This document shows positions 12,113-23,744 of a stretch of 64,000 nt of DNA, one piece after another. The notes beneath the pieces were generated by a model. It did no database searches and had not been told where the DNA came from. It was given only the letters and a program-made list of their open reading frames with translations. The stretch comes from Amoebophrya sp. A120. Lineage: Eukaryota > Sar > Dinophyceae > Syndiniales > Amoebophryaceae. Each line of letters starts with the position of its first letter. The first letter of the stretch is position 1. The DNA lies in NCBI GenBank assembly GCA_905178155.1, contig CAJINV010000013.1, positions 2,786,158 through 2,850,157 on the forward strand. Direction: 5' to 3'. Made by a program: the position numbers and the translations under genes.

Positions 12113-12673
12113 TTCAGTCGTGCCTTTTGCACCGCCAGTGGCATTCGATCATCTAGTCGTTTTACCACAGTGCTTGAGTTTCATCACATTTTTTCTCAAT
12201 GCGAGGATCAGTGCTTTGAAGATCTTGAGGCGGTTGATCTATCAACAGTATCACAAAAAATATTTCCGCCCCGTGAGCAAGTGGGACGGAACTGGAACAC
12301 TGTGCACTACACGAGCCGTAGGCCAAAACATGACACTCCTGCTCCGGTGTCTAAATTGATGATCATACTCACTTGTGAAACTCCATCGAGTATTTTTCGA
12401 CGTGTCAAAAATGGTACAGAGAGGTCGTCTTTCCACAAAAGGAAACTCAACTCTTCCAAGAAGGCTTTCAAATTCAAAAGTGAAACCAAAAATCATACAA
12501 GAGATGGAAGCCACTGTCCTGGTTCTCACAACTTCTGCAGTACCTTCCATATGCTTATGATTACTCCAATCCTACAAGACCCGGGGGACACACAGTACTT
12601 TGACCGCAATAAAGTTGTAGTCTTTAGACTGAGGTCAGGTCGTGCCACCACGACTCCTTGCAAGACCCCCTGC
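12113..12673. other. Intergenic region
   Basis: Overlapping open frames on both strands without protein-like pattern. Presumed upstream region of the CysRS gene. Confidence 0.4.
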
Positions 12674-15265
12674 TCACACGTCCGTATTTTTGTAGTTTGC
12701 CGGGGTTTTCGGCCTTTTCATCGCCACCGTGGGGTTGACCGTCCGACTGGCGTTCACAATTCTGGTGGCGCCGGAGTTATCAACTGCAAATATGTCTTGG
12801 TCTGGGAGATTGCGAGATTTGTAATGCTAGTCTGGCATGACTCTGAACTCTGTATTGCGTGGCCGCGGGCAGCTCCTCTTACCTGTCAACATGCAACAGC
12901 GCAGTTTCCCATGCGGAGTACGCAACTCAGAACCACGTCAAGACTTGTCATGCTCATGCTGGGCAGCGCATTATAATGTTTTCACTATTCCCTTCTTTGC
13001 ATCACAAGTCTCCAGACCCAGACCACATTTTTACATTTGATAGGAGTGGGCGGAGAACAAAGTTCGGCCCAGTGTCGTGTTCAACTTGATTTCCGAAAAC
13101 GCCTGCCGTTGCAAAAAAGACCCCTGCGGCCCCAAGCCGGTTAAGCCCGTCGCCCGTGGCGGCGTTTGCAGTTTGTCCAGGTACAGATTCCCGCCGAAGG
13201 GCGACATCATGGGCGGCGGGAGGAGCGTGTTCTGCAGGCTATTCGAGGTTTCGTAGTCCATAGACGCAATGCCCGCGTTGGTGGAGGCAAAGCCGTCAAC
13301 CTGTGTTGGATCAGTGTAAGCAATTCGCATTAAAGATTTCTTTACCTCATGCGGTGAGCGATAGGAAGAAACACGCCATGCGACTATTGACGCACGACCA
13401 GTAGGTCGCGATGTACGATAAACTATATACGTTTTTCACAAAAAGCTGCACTCAGACTTACCTTCAACAACCTCTGAAACATCTCCTTGGACAGGACGCC
13501 TCCGCCCTTCATGCCCGCACGAAAGTCCGCAAACACCTTCTGCCGCCGCTTCCACACGTCGCTGGGCTCCCCCATGCAGAGGGGCCAATTCACCGAGACG
13601 TAGGCGGAGATGTGAATCTCGTCGACGCGGCGCCGGTGGCCGAGCTGAATGAAGTCGCCGCCGGGTTTGATCTTGGGCACCGGCTTTTTCTCCTCCTCCA
13701 CATCCTCGTCATCCGAAACTTTCGTCGGATCGTCCTCCGATTGCTCGGGGTACAGGTCCTGAGAATGTTTTGTGGTTTTTGATTTTCAGAGTGGATGCTA
13801 CATGGTTCCTATTTCTATTGCGTTTTGAATAAAACTTATCCACCTATTTGTATGCCATTTCTGAGTCAAACAGCAAAATCTTCCAACTACATGCAAATCA
13901 ACAATTGAACCGAGGACCACAGAACCAAGCGTTCCACTTTGCTACTGTAAGTACCCCTCTCCCTCCCGCCGCCCGGGAGTGCACCAAGTCCCTGTGCGAG
14001 GGCGGGATCCGCAGCATATTTGCGGAAAGCGGCACTTCATCGCTCAACAAAACCGTCGACAGCTTCTCTTTCCGCAAATGCATCGGCGCAATCGTCAGTT
14101 CCTCGAATGCGTCCTCGAATCAAAAGGAAAAATCCCCCCTCCCCATAATGATGAGGTGCGTTTTCGAAAATTTGTGTTGCTGATTTGTGACAACAAATCG
14201 GGTCTGTTTTGCAAGTCGGCAACTCCACCGGCTCCGCCGCATTATGCAGGCGGTTTGTCATGCTGTTGGGCCTACAGCGCGGACGTTTTTCATGCTAAGC
14301 GCCTACACAAAAACCTCTCTCTTCAGGCTCGATAGGGGCCTGCAGTCCTCTCCAGCATCACAAATCTGATTTGTGTACGCAAATACAGCATCACAAATTT
14401 CGTTTTCGATATGGGGTGCGGGGATTTTTCCTTGTGATACCTCGAAATACTGGTTCAGGTTCCGGCCCTGCATCAAGTGCTGCGCTCCGTGCCGCGAGCT
14501 TCTGCCGCCGGGCGTGCTCGGCGACTTCAGCCCACGGGAGGACGCTGGGGAAGCCTTTATTTGCTGGTAGTTGTTGTGCTGACTCTGACTCACGCCCCCG
14601 GGCGAGCTCGGCGTCGGTTTAGGTGAGCTGATCCGGTTCGTGATGCCCCCCGGCGCAGGAACTACGGGGGCTCCGCCGCCTCGGGGGCTGGGCTTGGGGG
14701 AATACCGCGACGCCACCCGCTCCGGACTCGGTTGGGTTCGCGTCCTGCCGGGGGACCTGGGGCTGCGGTTCGGCGACAAAGCTCGGGACTGGGACCGGGA
14801 TCGGTTTCTTCTCCGTGCTGAGCTTTGCGCGGAACTGGGCCGAGATGGGTGTCCCGAGGTCAAGCCGAGCAGGCTGGCTTTGTGGGGCGGATCTTGCTGC
14901 AGCATGTCGCAGAGGTCGTACAGGGTCATCGCGTCGTAGAGCTCTTTCCCGGACTGATACCGCGACTCGTACACCTTTTCCTTCCGGATCTGCAGCGGCG
15001 AGGAAGCGGCATTGTCCAGGTTCTCGTTCTCGAGGAGAAAGTCGATGTTGTCCTCGATCAGCTCAAAGTGCGAGAGAAATAACCGCACTTTCTTCTGCTC
15101 GAAGTCGATCTTGTATTTTTTCTCATCCCGGGCCCGGGCCTCCTTGAACACCGTTTCTCGGATCTCCGCAACGGAGGTCTCACCGGGAAGCTCCAGCTCC
15201 AAATTCCCGCCCGCCAGCGAAAACCGGTGCACAATCACCTTTTTCACTTTGGACTCCCCCGTCAT
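12674..15265 (-). CDS. Ser/Pro/Arg-rich hypothetical protein
   Basis: Begins MTGESKVKKVIVHRF. The first 90 residues alternate hydrophobic strands and helices (LELELPGETSVAEIR), which may be a ubiquitin-like or related small fold. A long Ser/Arg/Pro-rich region with SP and RSRS motifs follows, then an acidic stretch and an Ala/Gly/Met-rich tail. GT-AG introns at 13954..13759 and 13461..13301 match phase, and a family-A introner splits the last two exons; the stop ends at 12674. The family-C element at 14119 is the problem. Precise removal leads to a stop at 14037, whereas a GT donor at 14440 with an AG acceptor at 14066 gives one 529-residue chain. I prefer the latter but it is unproven. Function unknown. 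Confidence 0.6.
12778..13042. mobile_element. Introner A3 (family A, 265 bp)
   Basis: Starts TATCAACTGCAAATATG and ends CATTTGATA. Perfect repeat GGAGT at 12773-12777 and 13043-13047. Removing 12773..13042 joins LFSAHS to GATRIVN in frame. Confidence 0.92.
14119..14439. mobile_element. Introner C2 (family C, 321 bp), GT-AG compatible
   Basis: Family-C termini, but the first base is A rather than T. Repeat CCTCG at 14114-14118 and 14440-14444 (the match extends to CCTCGAA). In transcript sense the junction can slide to GAG|GTATCAC and CGAG|G, giving GT-AG. No other element in the window allows this. Precise removal shifts the host frame; an acceptor at 14066 would keep it. Confidence 0.88.
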
Positions 15266-16204
15266 GATTGCTACTTGCCAGTGTTTGACTTCTTGTGAGA
15301 GCTACATACTGACGGGGAATTTTTAGATGAGAAAGTAGATCTCTCGAATCTATGTGATTTATTCTTTTTGAAACAGAGAGATAGAGATCGTGTCGTCCTC
15401 ACTCTCTACGCAATAGAACCTCGTCTGTGTTTTCTGACACCTCGAGCTCACTCGCCAGGAACTGCACAACTCAAACAAGAAACTTATCGCGCTGCTCAAT
15501 CAAGAAGAAACTGCAGCTTCCTTCATGAAAGATGCTCGCATTTTGGTGCGGGAATGCGTTGCTTGCGCTCGGTCTTTCTCTCATTTTTGAATGTACTGCA
15601 AGTTATGCCAAACTGCTACGCTCGCTGCAATGCTGAAGGTTCTTCCAGGAGAAGTAGCTGCAAGACACAGAACTACAAACGGAGGCACAGACGGCGGTAG
15701 TGCAGGCTTCTTCTCAGCGTCCCGTATGAAGCTCCTGCTCGTTCTTCTCAACCACTACGTCTCCTTTTAGTTCTATTTGTTGATCTCGCTGTCGGTTTTC
15801 TTTTCTTCATTGCGCACTACTTCCAGAAAGGAGTGCGTAAGATGTCAACATCAAGGTGATATAGTCATCTCTACTTTTGTGTCAAAAATAAAACTGGTAG
15901 CGAATGCGTCTCTTTGCGAGGCGCAAACGCTTTTGATGTTCCTGATGAGAAAGAACACACAGACTAGACACCAACTTCACGGTCATCATGTTCCTCGCCG
16001 TTGCCGCAGAGGTCCACGAAAGTTGAGAAAACCCCATGAGTTGCCGCCAGGTAGTTGTTGGTGTACAGGGTCGTCGTGCGCCGGAACAGTTCTCGTACCA
16101 ACTACATATTCCCTCGGATAAACTACTTCTTGCTCCTGCCCCGCACCCTCCCCCTCCTGTGGCACCATCGCACGGGATGAAACCACGCCACTACTAAGTC
16201 GTCC
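15266..16204. other. Intergenic region
   Basis: About 0.9 kb without a supported gene. Short frames on both strands look like chance. Confidence 0.4.
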
Positions 16205-17887
16205 TCACAGGAGGAGCGCTCCCGCTGTTTCCGCGTTTAAAATTCCTTGTTCCCCCCTACGGTTGTTGAAGCCGGGAAAACCCCCCGGTGAGAGAGGACG
16301 ATCGTCCACGGGATGTTGAACAGTACTAGAGTTGTGGGCAGAAGTAGCGGCTTCTTCCTCTTCCTCCCCGTCGTGCTGTCCTGATGGACTCGTCGTGCCA
16401 GGAACAGGATCAACACGTACTAGTGGAGCGACACTTTCCGAGACGCTCGTTTCTCGAGAGAAGGAACGAGATGAGTACGCGGAAGTGGTGGAAGTTGCAA
16501 TACTGATATCATGATAATGAACATTTTCAACTCGGTCATGATCTTGGCTCGGGCCACGTATTGGACTCTGATGTTCCAAAAAGAACCTCCTGCTCCGAGC
16601 CTGCCGCTTTTCTTGCTCCTGTGAACCCAGCTCCAAGACCTGGTCAACATCAATTGGGTCCCGCTCATCATGCCGTCCCAGTTTACTAACACCAGACAGC
16701 CTCGCGTCAGCGTCGAATTTGTTTTGCAGCTCAATGAAGCTTTGGTACGTTGTCTCATCGTTGGAGACGACTTCCGGAAACCGAGCGGAGACAACCTTCT
16801 GCATTTCGCCCAGTTTCGCTAGCAGAAACGTCACCTCCTCCTTCAAAAGCAGCAAATCCTCCTTCTCGGACCGCTGCAGTTGGCGGCAGACGCGCAAACT
16901 CCGCACAAAGTGGCTCTCGGGCGCGTTGGGCTCGGGGTCTCGGAAGATCGGCGCGGCTGGGTCCCCGTTTTTGATGGCAGTCGCCAGTTCGCCGACGTAG
17001 TGCCCCAGATTGTTCTCCAAGAAGAACAAGTGAAAGGCGAGCCCGGTTACGAAACCCAGCGGAAGGTTCAGCACGTTGACCGAGACGACCTTGCAGAAAA
17101 ACGCGCACACCGCCGAGCACGCAGAAGTGTGCCGCGTAGGGTAAGGAACCACGACGTGCCGATTATTATACGGAGCAGGCCGGACTGGCACAACGGCGGC
17201 AGTTGTGGCGGGGAGGTGTTCGACGTGTTTTTCATCTTTTTTCCTCCGCACCATCGTAGCAGTCGAAGAGCTTCGTGCGCGATGTACAACCCCGCAATGA
17301 GAATCAGCAAGAACCTCCTTGGGGAACGTATCACATCCTCCGTCTCGTCGTCCGGAAGGACAGTTCTTCAGCGACCGAGCTCCCTGTTCTCCACTTCCAC
17401 CTTCTTTCGTACCAGTTGACAAAAGTGGAGGCCCCTTCTTATTCCTACAGACCAGAGATGAACCACACGTCGTGGGTGCCACGGCAGATCGCGACCGTGC
17501 GATTGCCGGCGCACCTGCTGTCATTTTTGTCAGTGTGGTGGTTTTCGATACCACGGGTCGCCCTCTGCCATGGATCGCAGTACCGTTATTTCCACCGATC
17601 GGCCTTCTCGCTTGCTGTGTACCACGGCCGGAAACTTTTTCCCCTCCTTTCGGTTGATCTGCCATCTCTGATATGGCCCAATTCCAACTGCCTTCAGCTA
17701 AACTCGAATTTAATGATACAGAAAATAAATGAGAGAGTAAGTAGCTGTGCTGGGGCTGTTGGTTTTGTGTAACATTATCGAGATAGATTTCAGAAGGTCC
17801 GGACAATCCAAGAATTGGCTGGTATTTCAGTCGGAGAAGAAGGAGAGGCACCCTGCTGGTTACTTGTCGATCAAAGGAGACCGACAT
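16205..17887 (-). CDS. Hypothetical protein with a hydrophobic segment, single exon
   Basis: One uninterrupted frame of 560 codons; a start at 17665 (MADQPKGGEK) would give 486 residues and is more likely, because the preceding stretch has untidy composition. The N-terminal third is basic and Gly/Thr-rich. A hydrophobic region near plus-strand 17010-17130 (NVLNLPLGFVTGLAFHLFF) could form one or two membrane segments. It is followed by a probable coiled coil (LLLLKEEVTFLLAKLGEMQ) and a disordered Ser/Glu-rich tail. No introner and no clear GT-AG intron. Family not recognised. Confidence 0.55.
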   Translation of the reverse strand: MSVSFDRQVTSRVPLLLLRLKYQPILGLSGPSEIYLDNVTQNQQPQHSYLLSHLFSVSLNSSLAEGSWNWAISEMADQPKGGEKVSGRGTQQARRPIGGNNGTAIHGRGRPVVSKTTTLTKMTAGAPAIARSRSAVAPTTCGSSLVCRNKKGPPLLSTGTKEGGSGEQGARSLKNCPSGRRDGGCDTFPKEVLADSHCGVVHRARSSSTATMVRRKKDEKHVEHLPATTAAVVPVRPAPYNNRHVVVPYPTRHTSACSAVCAFFCKVVSVNVLNLPLGFVTGLAFHLFFLENNLGHYVGELATAIKNGDPAAPIFRDPEPNAPESHFVRSLRVCRQLQRSEKEDLLLLKEEVTFLLAKLGEMQKVVSARFPEVVSNDETTYQSFIELQNKFDADARLSGVSKLGRHDERDPIDVDQVLELGSQEQEKRQARSRRFFLEHQSPIRGPSQDHDRVENVHYHDISIATSTTSAYSSRSFSRETSVSESVAPLVRVDPVPGTTSPSGQHDGEEEEEAATSAHNSSTVQHPVDDRPLSPGGFPGFNNRRGEQGILNAETAGALLL

Positions 17888-18524
17888 GCTCTTCAGGAAC
17901 AGCGTTTATGAACTTTGCTATTCGAAAAAAAATAGATAACCTGATCGACGTCGTAAGATCTTCACGATGCCAATTCTAACCACGAAACCGAACGGGAACT
18001 CAAGCGACTGATCGTTCGCACGGATCCTGAGCCCTCGTCTAGAATCTTGAGCGACGAAATTGGGAACAAAAAGACGAGTGAAAAGATCGGCTCCACGAAC
18101 ACTGAATCCCCCTCGAGCGTCCAATAATCCACTGCTGCGTTTTAAGTGAAAGTCAGATATGCCAAAGAAACGCGATGGAAAAAGAGACCGAAAAGCGAAA
18201 GTTGTCAACGCAGCTGTGCCTGCGATACGGTCAAGTTGCGTTCAACAACACACGATATATGAGTACTAGTCATCGATTCACACATCTTGCTCGACACAGC
18301 TTCTATATACGCTCCTGTGCAAACTTGGTTTGAAAGAAGTACAGCCTCGACGTTTATCTACTTCTATCTATGACATAACGAAACACGGCCTCCTCCTGTT
18401 CTTCTCACTTTTTCCATTTGATAGACACAAACGCAAATAAAAAACATGTAGACCACAAATACCCGTACAACGGTACTCCTGAGGGCAGTTGATGATAAAT
18501 TGACGCAACAGCGCGATGTAATCC
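17888..18524. other. Intergenic region
   Basis: AT-rich stretch between the 3' end of the hydrolase gene and the start of the next gene. Nothing assignable. Confidence 0.4.
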
Positions 18525-21500
18525 CTACGGGACCTCCTCCACCGTCCGCACCAAGTTGGGCTTGCTGTGTGCCAAGTAGACTACGTTTGCGAACTCCGCT
18601 GGATTGTCTACGTACAACTGGTGCCCCGCGTTATTGACAAAGTACACCCCGCCTTCCCGGTACGACGCATCAGGCGCTGATGGCAACATGCTGGTAGACT
18701 TTGCGGCAGAAGTGCTGTTTGATGTTAGTGCAGCCTCGCTAGAAGGAGATTTGGTAGTTGTACTATCTTGTCCAACATCTTCCGATGCAGCTGAAAGAGT
18801 TCCACTTGCGCCACCCTCCCTGGCCGTTTCGTAGTTCAACTTGAATTTTACCAATTTCACCTGGCTTTGCTTCATCCGCTGGACGAATTCGGGCGAAATC
18901 GGGTGCGGGTTCTCCGTGAGCTCGTCGCTGGAGTCCAACCGGGTCAAAATTTCCGGGCTCTTCACAAACTGCAGCATATCAAATGTAAAAATGTCTGGGT
19001 CTGAAAGAATGCCGAATTGAAATTGATGCCATGCTGTTTTTGCATGACACAAAATGTCTGTCATGGAAGCCCTAGCATCACAGATTTCGAGAGGCTTCCA
19101 CATTGCTTAATCCGCATGACAAATCCCCCATTTTGGAGCCAGGAAATGGGCACCTTTTGTTGCCCTGCATGAGAGATTTGTTTGTGTTGTGAAATGCGCA
19201 TCACAAGTTTGCATCCTTCCAGATCCAGACCCAGACACTTTTACATTTAATACAGCAGCCGCTGCGACGACTTCACGTCCATCCAATCATTGGGGTAGCC
19301 GTAGATGAAGCTGATCCCACCCTGGATCTGCAGCTTCAGAATCCGCTCCCCGAGCGGGCGTTTGGCGCAATATGAAAGCGTTTCACGGCTCCCCTTCGTC
19401 TCCCCATCACTTGGATGTTGTAGCTGCCGTCCGTAGCAGCACAAGCGCTGGCAAAGATCAGGCAGCTTGCTTTTCATGACAAAAAATTAGGCACGACCGA
19501 TTCTGGTGCTGTCTCGGCTTCCGGAACAACAAGAAAAAGAATCTGTTATATGCACAGTAGTGGCAAAAAATGTGCTGCTGGCAAAACCAAAAGGTGCACG
19601 TCGATTTTTTGATAAGTTCGTGAATGAGAAATAAAAGCGAGGGGGAGCAGCTGTGCACTAGGGTACGTAGGCACCGGGATGGAGTAGGGCGGAGATCATG
19701 TACTCCGCCGAGCCCTCCTCCGCAGCATAGCAGTGGTAGAGGTACTTCCCCAGGTTTTCCCGCGTGAAGGACCGGCCCGACCGGTCGGACATGCCCTTGG
19801 GCAGACCGGTGACTTCGCAGGCTTTGTCGGTGTCACCGTCCATCCCCCGAATAAATTTGTCGGTGTTGCTGTACTTGGCAAATTGCCCGTTGTCCACGAA
19901 ACGCTTCTGCACATAGGCCCGCACCAACGCCTTCCCGCCGAGCGGCTTCCCCAGGAAACGGACGACTTCGAAGGGAGTGAAGTCGTTTTCCCAGAGGCTG
20001 TACGCCGTGTTTAAAAGCAGCTTCGCGTACCACGGCCGCTCCTCCATTTTCTGCTTTCGCACCTCCGCGTTGGGCATGCGCGCGATGCCGCAGGGCGAAG
20101 CGAGAATCAAACTCGTCACGTGGTTGGGAAACTTCTCCGCGTAGCACACCGACAAGTAGCCGCCCATGCTGTGCCCCACCAGAATATCGATCTTCGTGTC
20201 CGGCCCCAGAATTTGCTGCCGCCACATCTCTATGGATTGCAAATATGTCTGGGTCTGGAAAGTTGGAACTTGTGATGCTGGTGTTGCATTCCTGTGCAAT
20301 CTGTATTGCATGACCAAGAACAGTGGTAGCCTGTCTCATGTCATACAAAAACACAGTTTCATGCGGAGTTCGTATGAGAAAGCGTGCTGCAGCCTTGTCA
20401 TGCTTTATTCCTGCATAAGAAAGTGACTTCCTCTTGCACATTTTAGCATCACAAATTTGCAGACCCAGACATTTTTGCAGTTGATAATCTCCAGACTGTA
20501 GATGAAAAAGGACTCCGCTTGGTCGACCTTCCGCCGGATGGCCGACTTGGTCATGCTCCCTATCCTGAGTAAAAACGTACCCACACCAGAGCTGTAATGC
20601 AGATTTGCAAAGACAGGAAGACTTGTAATGCGCATCCCCATGGGAGCCATTTGCAGTCGTGTTTTGGAATTTGTGATGCTGTGAACAGGATGAGCAGATG
20701 AATCTGTGACGCGGCTGCACTTGCTAACCTGCACTACACTGCGGAGTGCAACTTGTCATGCGTGACTCACAAAACTCCTAGGTTTGTGTTGCAAAATCCC
20801 CATCCTGACTCTGGTGTGGGTACGTTTTTACTCAGGATACTCCCGGCGGAAGCGTTAGTAGTTTCGTCGTCCTTTGATTTGTTGAAAAACGTCCACTTGG
20901 GGCGCGAACTGAGCCCCCACCCGAGCCAGTCGATGGCGTGAATAAAGTGGTCGGGAAACTTCTGCCGCAAACTGGGCACCACCATCCCCCACGTGGCGCA
21001 CCCCATTCCGTAGCCCGGACACAGCACGATGTGCTTGAAATTGGATCTCTCGACGCGTCCTTTCGACGTAGATGTTGATGAAGCGCTGGACAGAAATGAA
21101 CTATTGCTTCTGGCATCTGTTGACATGCGCTGTTCAGCAGAGGCCGAAAAATTCTGTGGGCGAGCCGTGAACGAATGCATCCAGTGCAAATTGGTGCGGT
21201 TCTTCTCTACTTCCACTTCGGAATCGCGTTCGCCGTCCGGCTTTTTAGCCTTACTAGCCAACGAACTTCTTGGCGAACTACAGGCGGACGTCAAAACCCC
21301 TCCCCTATCGCTATTCCTGTTCTTCGAGTTCCCAGACATGGCGGACAGGTTGGATGCTCGGTTTGGAGGCTGAAAGAACTTGGTGCCATTTATTTCAATA
21401 CTTGCTAGTTGCCAATTGTTTTCCTTGTCCGGTCCCAGTGGAAGACTTTTTGTGCTTTCCACCCTTTGTTCGTCAACATTTTTAGTACCGTCGTCAACAC

Positions 21501-21693
21501 CGTCTCCATTGAAGGACTCGACGTCGATCGTACCCCGTTTTCTTGACGGGTCATTGATGATGGCGCCCTCAACGCCAGCTGCATCCACGTCGATTGTGCC
21601 ACTCCTGAGTAGAAGCTTCTGTCGTGTCTTCGCTGTTGCAGAAGTAGTGCCAGAATCTACACAATTATTGTCGCTCTCCTCTGCTTTCCGCAA
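18525..21693 (-). CDS. Alpha/beta hydrolase of the ABHD4/ABHD5 (CGI-58) type
   Basis: Five exons (21693..20840, 20555..20487, 20225..19667, 19393..19253, 18971..18525) give 689 residues with exact phase. After a Ser/Asp-rich N-terminal half of about 230 residues comes the hydrolase core. It has HIVLCPGYGMGCATW (oxyanion-loop region), AIDWLGWGLSSRPKW, GHSMGGYLSVCYAEKFP with the nucleophile Ser (about residue 325), YLYHCYAA, and NNAGHQLYVDNPAEF with the catalytic His near the end. This layout matches the lipid-acting ABHD4/5 family. Unlike mammalian CGI-58, which lacks the Ser, the triad looks intact, so esterase or lysophospholipase activity is plausible. Three introns are introners (B, A, A); 19666..19394 is GT-AG with a less certain acceptor. 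Confidence 0.85.
18977..19252. mobile_element. Introner A4 (family A, 276 bp)
   Basis: Starts TATCAAATGTAAAAATG and ends CATTTAATA. Perfect repeat CAGCA at 18972-18976 and 19253-19257. Removing 18972..19252 preserves the hydrolase frame. Confidence 0.93.
20231..20486. mobile_element. Introner A5 (family A, 256 bp)
   Basis: Starts TATGGATTGCAAATATG and ends GCAGTTGATA. Perfect repeat ATCTC at 20226-20230 and 20487-20491. Lies 69 coding bases from introner B3 in the hydrolase gene. Confidence 0.94.
20561..20839. mobile_element. Introner B3 (family B, 279 bp)
   Basis: Intact family-B termini. Perfect repeat CTCCC at 20556-20560 and 20840-20844, the same target as B1 in a different gene. Removing 20556..20839 keeps the hydrolase frame. 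Confidence 0.95.
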
Positions 21694-21958
21694 AAAAGCA
21701 TCAGATAATGCCAGTGAAAGTCATATACGCGACCACCACTTGTCGAAGATACATCCCTTCGTAAAAGCTATTTATGAAGCCTACAGATGTAGATTGCCAC
21801 ATGGCCCTCATTCTTCAATACTTCTACCTACAGTTGTACAAAACTAAAGACGGCAAGATCATCCACATTCGACAACTTGCACATCCGTTCCTGTTCACCC
21901 GCATAAAGATTGACTCATCTTTACAGCAAAAAAGCAAGCAGCGGTCGCATAGTTTTCA

Positions 21959-23744
21959 TCACGCTCTTATCAGGTCATCCGTTCCAAGCCTATCCAAGTG
22001 GTCGACGTCTCCCGCACTCGTTGCCGACACATGCCGTGAGGTCGCCGCACTGTTGACTTCGGTACTGATGACGTGGTTTCTATTTCCCCGTAGCTGCAGG
22101 TGCTGCTTTCCATCGAGCGAAACGATCACGTCGTTGAACTCTAGATACTCGTGCATGTCGTAGAGAAACCGCTTTTATTACAATGAAAAATGCCCCCTCC
22201 CCATATCAAAACGGAAATCTGTGATGCAGATAAGATTTGTGGTCACGAGTCAGCTTTGTGATGCTAGAAAGCAAAAGATGCGGATTGTAGTGCTGTCTAG
22301 CGTGGGAAAGCCTTGCAGCTCCAGGATGACAGTAGGCAACTGGAAGTGGGAGACAGCATGACAGATTACCTGCAATTTAGGCCGCGGCTTCGTCTCTTGG
22401 CCTTCTAGCAATACAAGTCGATTTGTGTACTCAAATACAGCGTCACAAATTCGCGCATCTTCCGTTTCCGATATGGGGAGGAGGCTTTTTTCACTTTGAT
22501 AGCTTTTCCGCCTGAATCAAGTGCTGCCGAGAGGAGGATTTCCAGAATTTGCCCCACTTAAACCCCTATCAAATGCAAAAATGTCTGGGTCTGGAAGATT
22601 CCGCGATTTGTCATGCAGTTTTTCCAAGCTCCACCAAGTCTGGAATGCAGGGCCTAGCATCACAGGTTCTGCAGCCCCTTGGTGATGCCCATTATGCATG
22701 AGAAATGTCCTCGCAGCATGGCGAGATATGGGGACCTTTTGCAAGTCATGCAACACAGATTTTTGTATGATCCGCAACACGCATCACAAGTTCGCCGTCT
22801 TCCAGACCCAGACATTTTATTTGCATTTGATAACCCCTCGTCCTCCTTGGTTCCGGAAACTGACGGCTCGCTGCTGTTCCCCTCGTCGTCGACGTCGTCG
22901 TTCCCGTGCAGAGCTTATACAGTGCAAAAATCTACTACTTTGCGCCCCGCTGCTCGCGACTTTGTGTTGCTGTGCATGAAATATTTTCAAAGCCCGACAT
23001 CAAGGATTGGCTCAATAGTAAGTTGTCCCAATGTTCTGCCAGCACGAGATAAAATTTGCTCAGTAGTGGTCTGACGCAGATACCGCTGCGCGTAGTAACT
23101 TTTTTTAGCACTTTGAATAATACCCAGTTAACAAAGTGCAGCACTTTCTACATGGCAAACTGAAGGCGGGGTAGAGGGGCGAGCAGCAGAACTACAATTT
23201 ACTTTGTCTTGCATAGAACTTCCTGCTGCTGCACCACGTGCACATCCGCGCCGGGCGGAGCTGCGAGCGCAGGAGCTGCATCCGGTTCTTGTTGTTCCCT
23301 TCTCCCGTTCACCCAGGCATTTGGATCCCTCTTCTTCCGGTTGCTTTTCGAGGTATGTGCTGTGGCTGTACCAGACAAGGAGGCTCTCTCATCTTGTTTT
23401 CCATTTGTAGTTTTCGCCCCTGATGCTGCAACCCCCACGACTTCTCCCTCGGGACGAGAGCGGGCGGAAATTGTAGCATCATTCAGCTGCGGTAGGGCAG
23501 AAGAAGAAGTTTCGCTATTTCTGCCTGAATCTTCTTCTAGCACGGCCTCTCGACTGGAGTTGGCATCATTTACAGTGGAAGACGTGGACCCCCGACTGCG
23601 ACCGTCGTCCCGCGTTGTTCTTTCCGAAGATTCCCTCGAAAAAACCTCGGCACTCGCGTCCGGAACCAGATCGGGCGGCGGCGCTGGGCTCGAGGTTGGA
23701 GAGGATGTTGAGCTCGACATCAACGAGGCTGCAGTGGCCAGCAC
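21959..23744 (-). CDS. Ser-rich hypothetical protein, partly resolved
   Basis: The first exon runs from 23744 to about 23200 and encodes a Ser/Thr/Ala/Pro-rich region ending near VVQQQEV. The last three exons are firm: 22913..22833 (acidic, HGNDDVDDEGN), 22561..22502 (FKWGKFWKSSSRQHL) and 22170..21959 (RFLYDMHEYLEFNDVIV, stop at 21959). They are joined across introners A6 and C3 in exact phase. The link between 23199 and 22913 is not solved: available GT donors leave phase 0 or 2 while the next exon needs phase 1. Either a small exon is missed or another non-canonical junction exists. Function unknown. Confidence 0.55.
22176..22501. mobile_element. Introner C3 (family C body, D-like left end, 326 bp)
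   Basis: Perfect repeat GCTTT at 22171-22175 and 22502-22506. The left terminus TATTACAATGAAAAATGCC resembles family D, while the interior matches the family-C copy at 62428. Removing 22171..22501 joins LIQAEK to RFLYDMH in frame. Confidence 0.92.
22567..22832. mobile_element. Introner A6 (family A, 266 bp)
   Basis: Intact family-A termini. Perfect repeat ACCCC at 22562-22566 and 22833-22837. Removing 22562..22832 joins KEDEG to FKWGK in frame. Confidence 0.94.
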
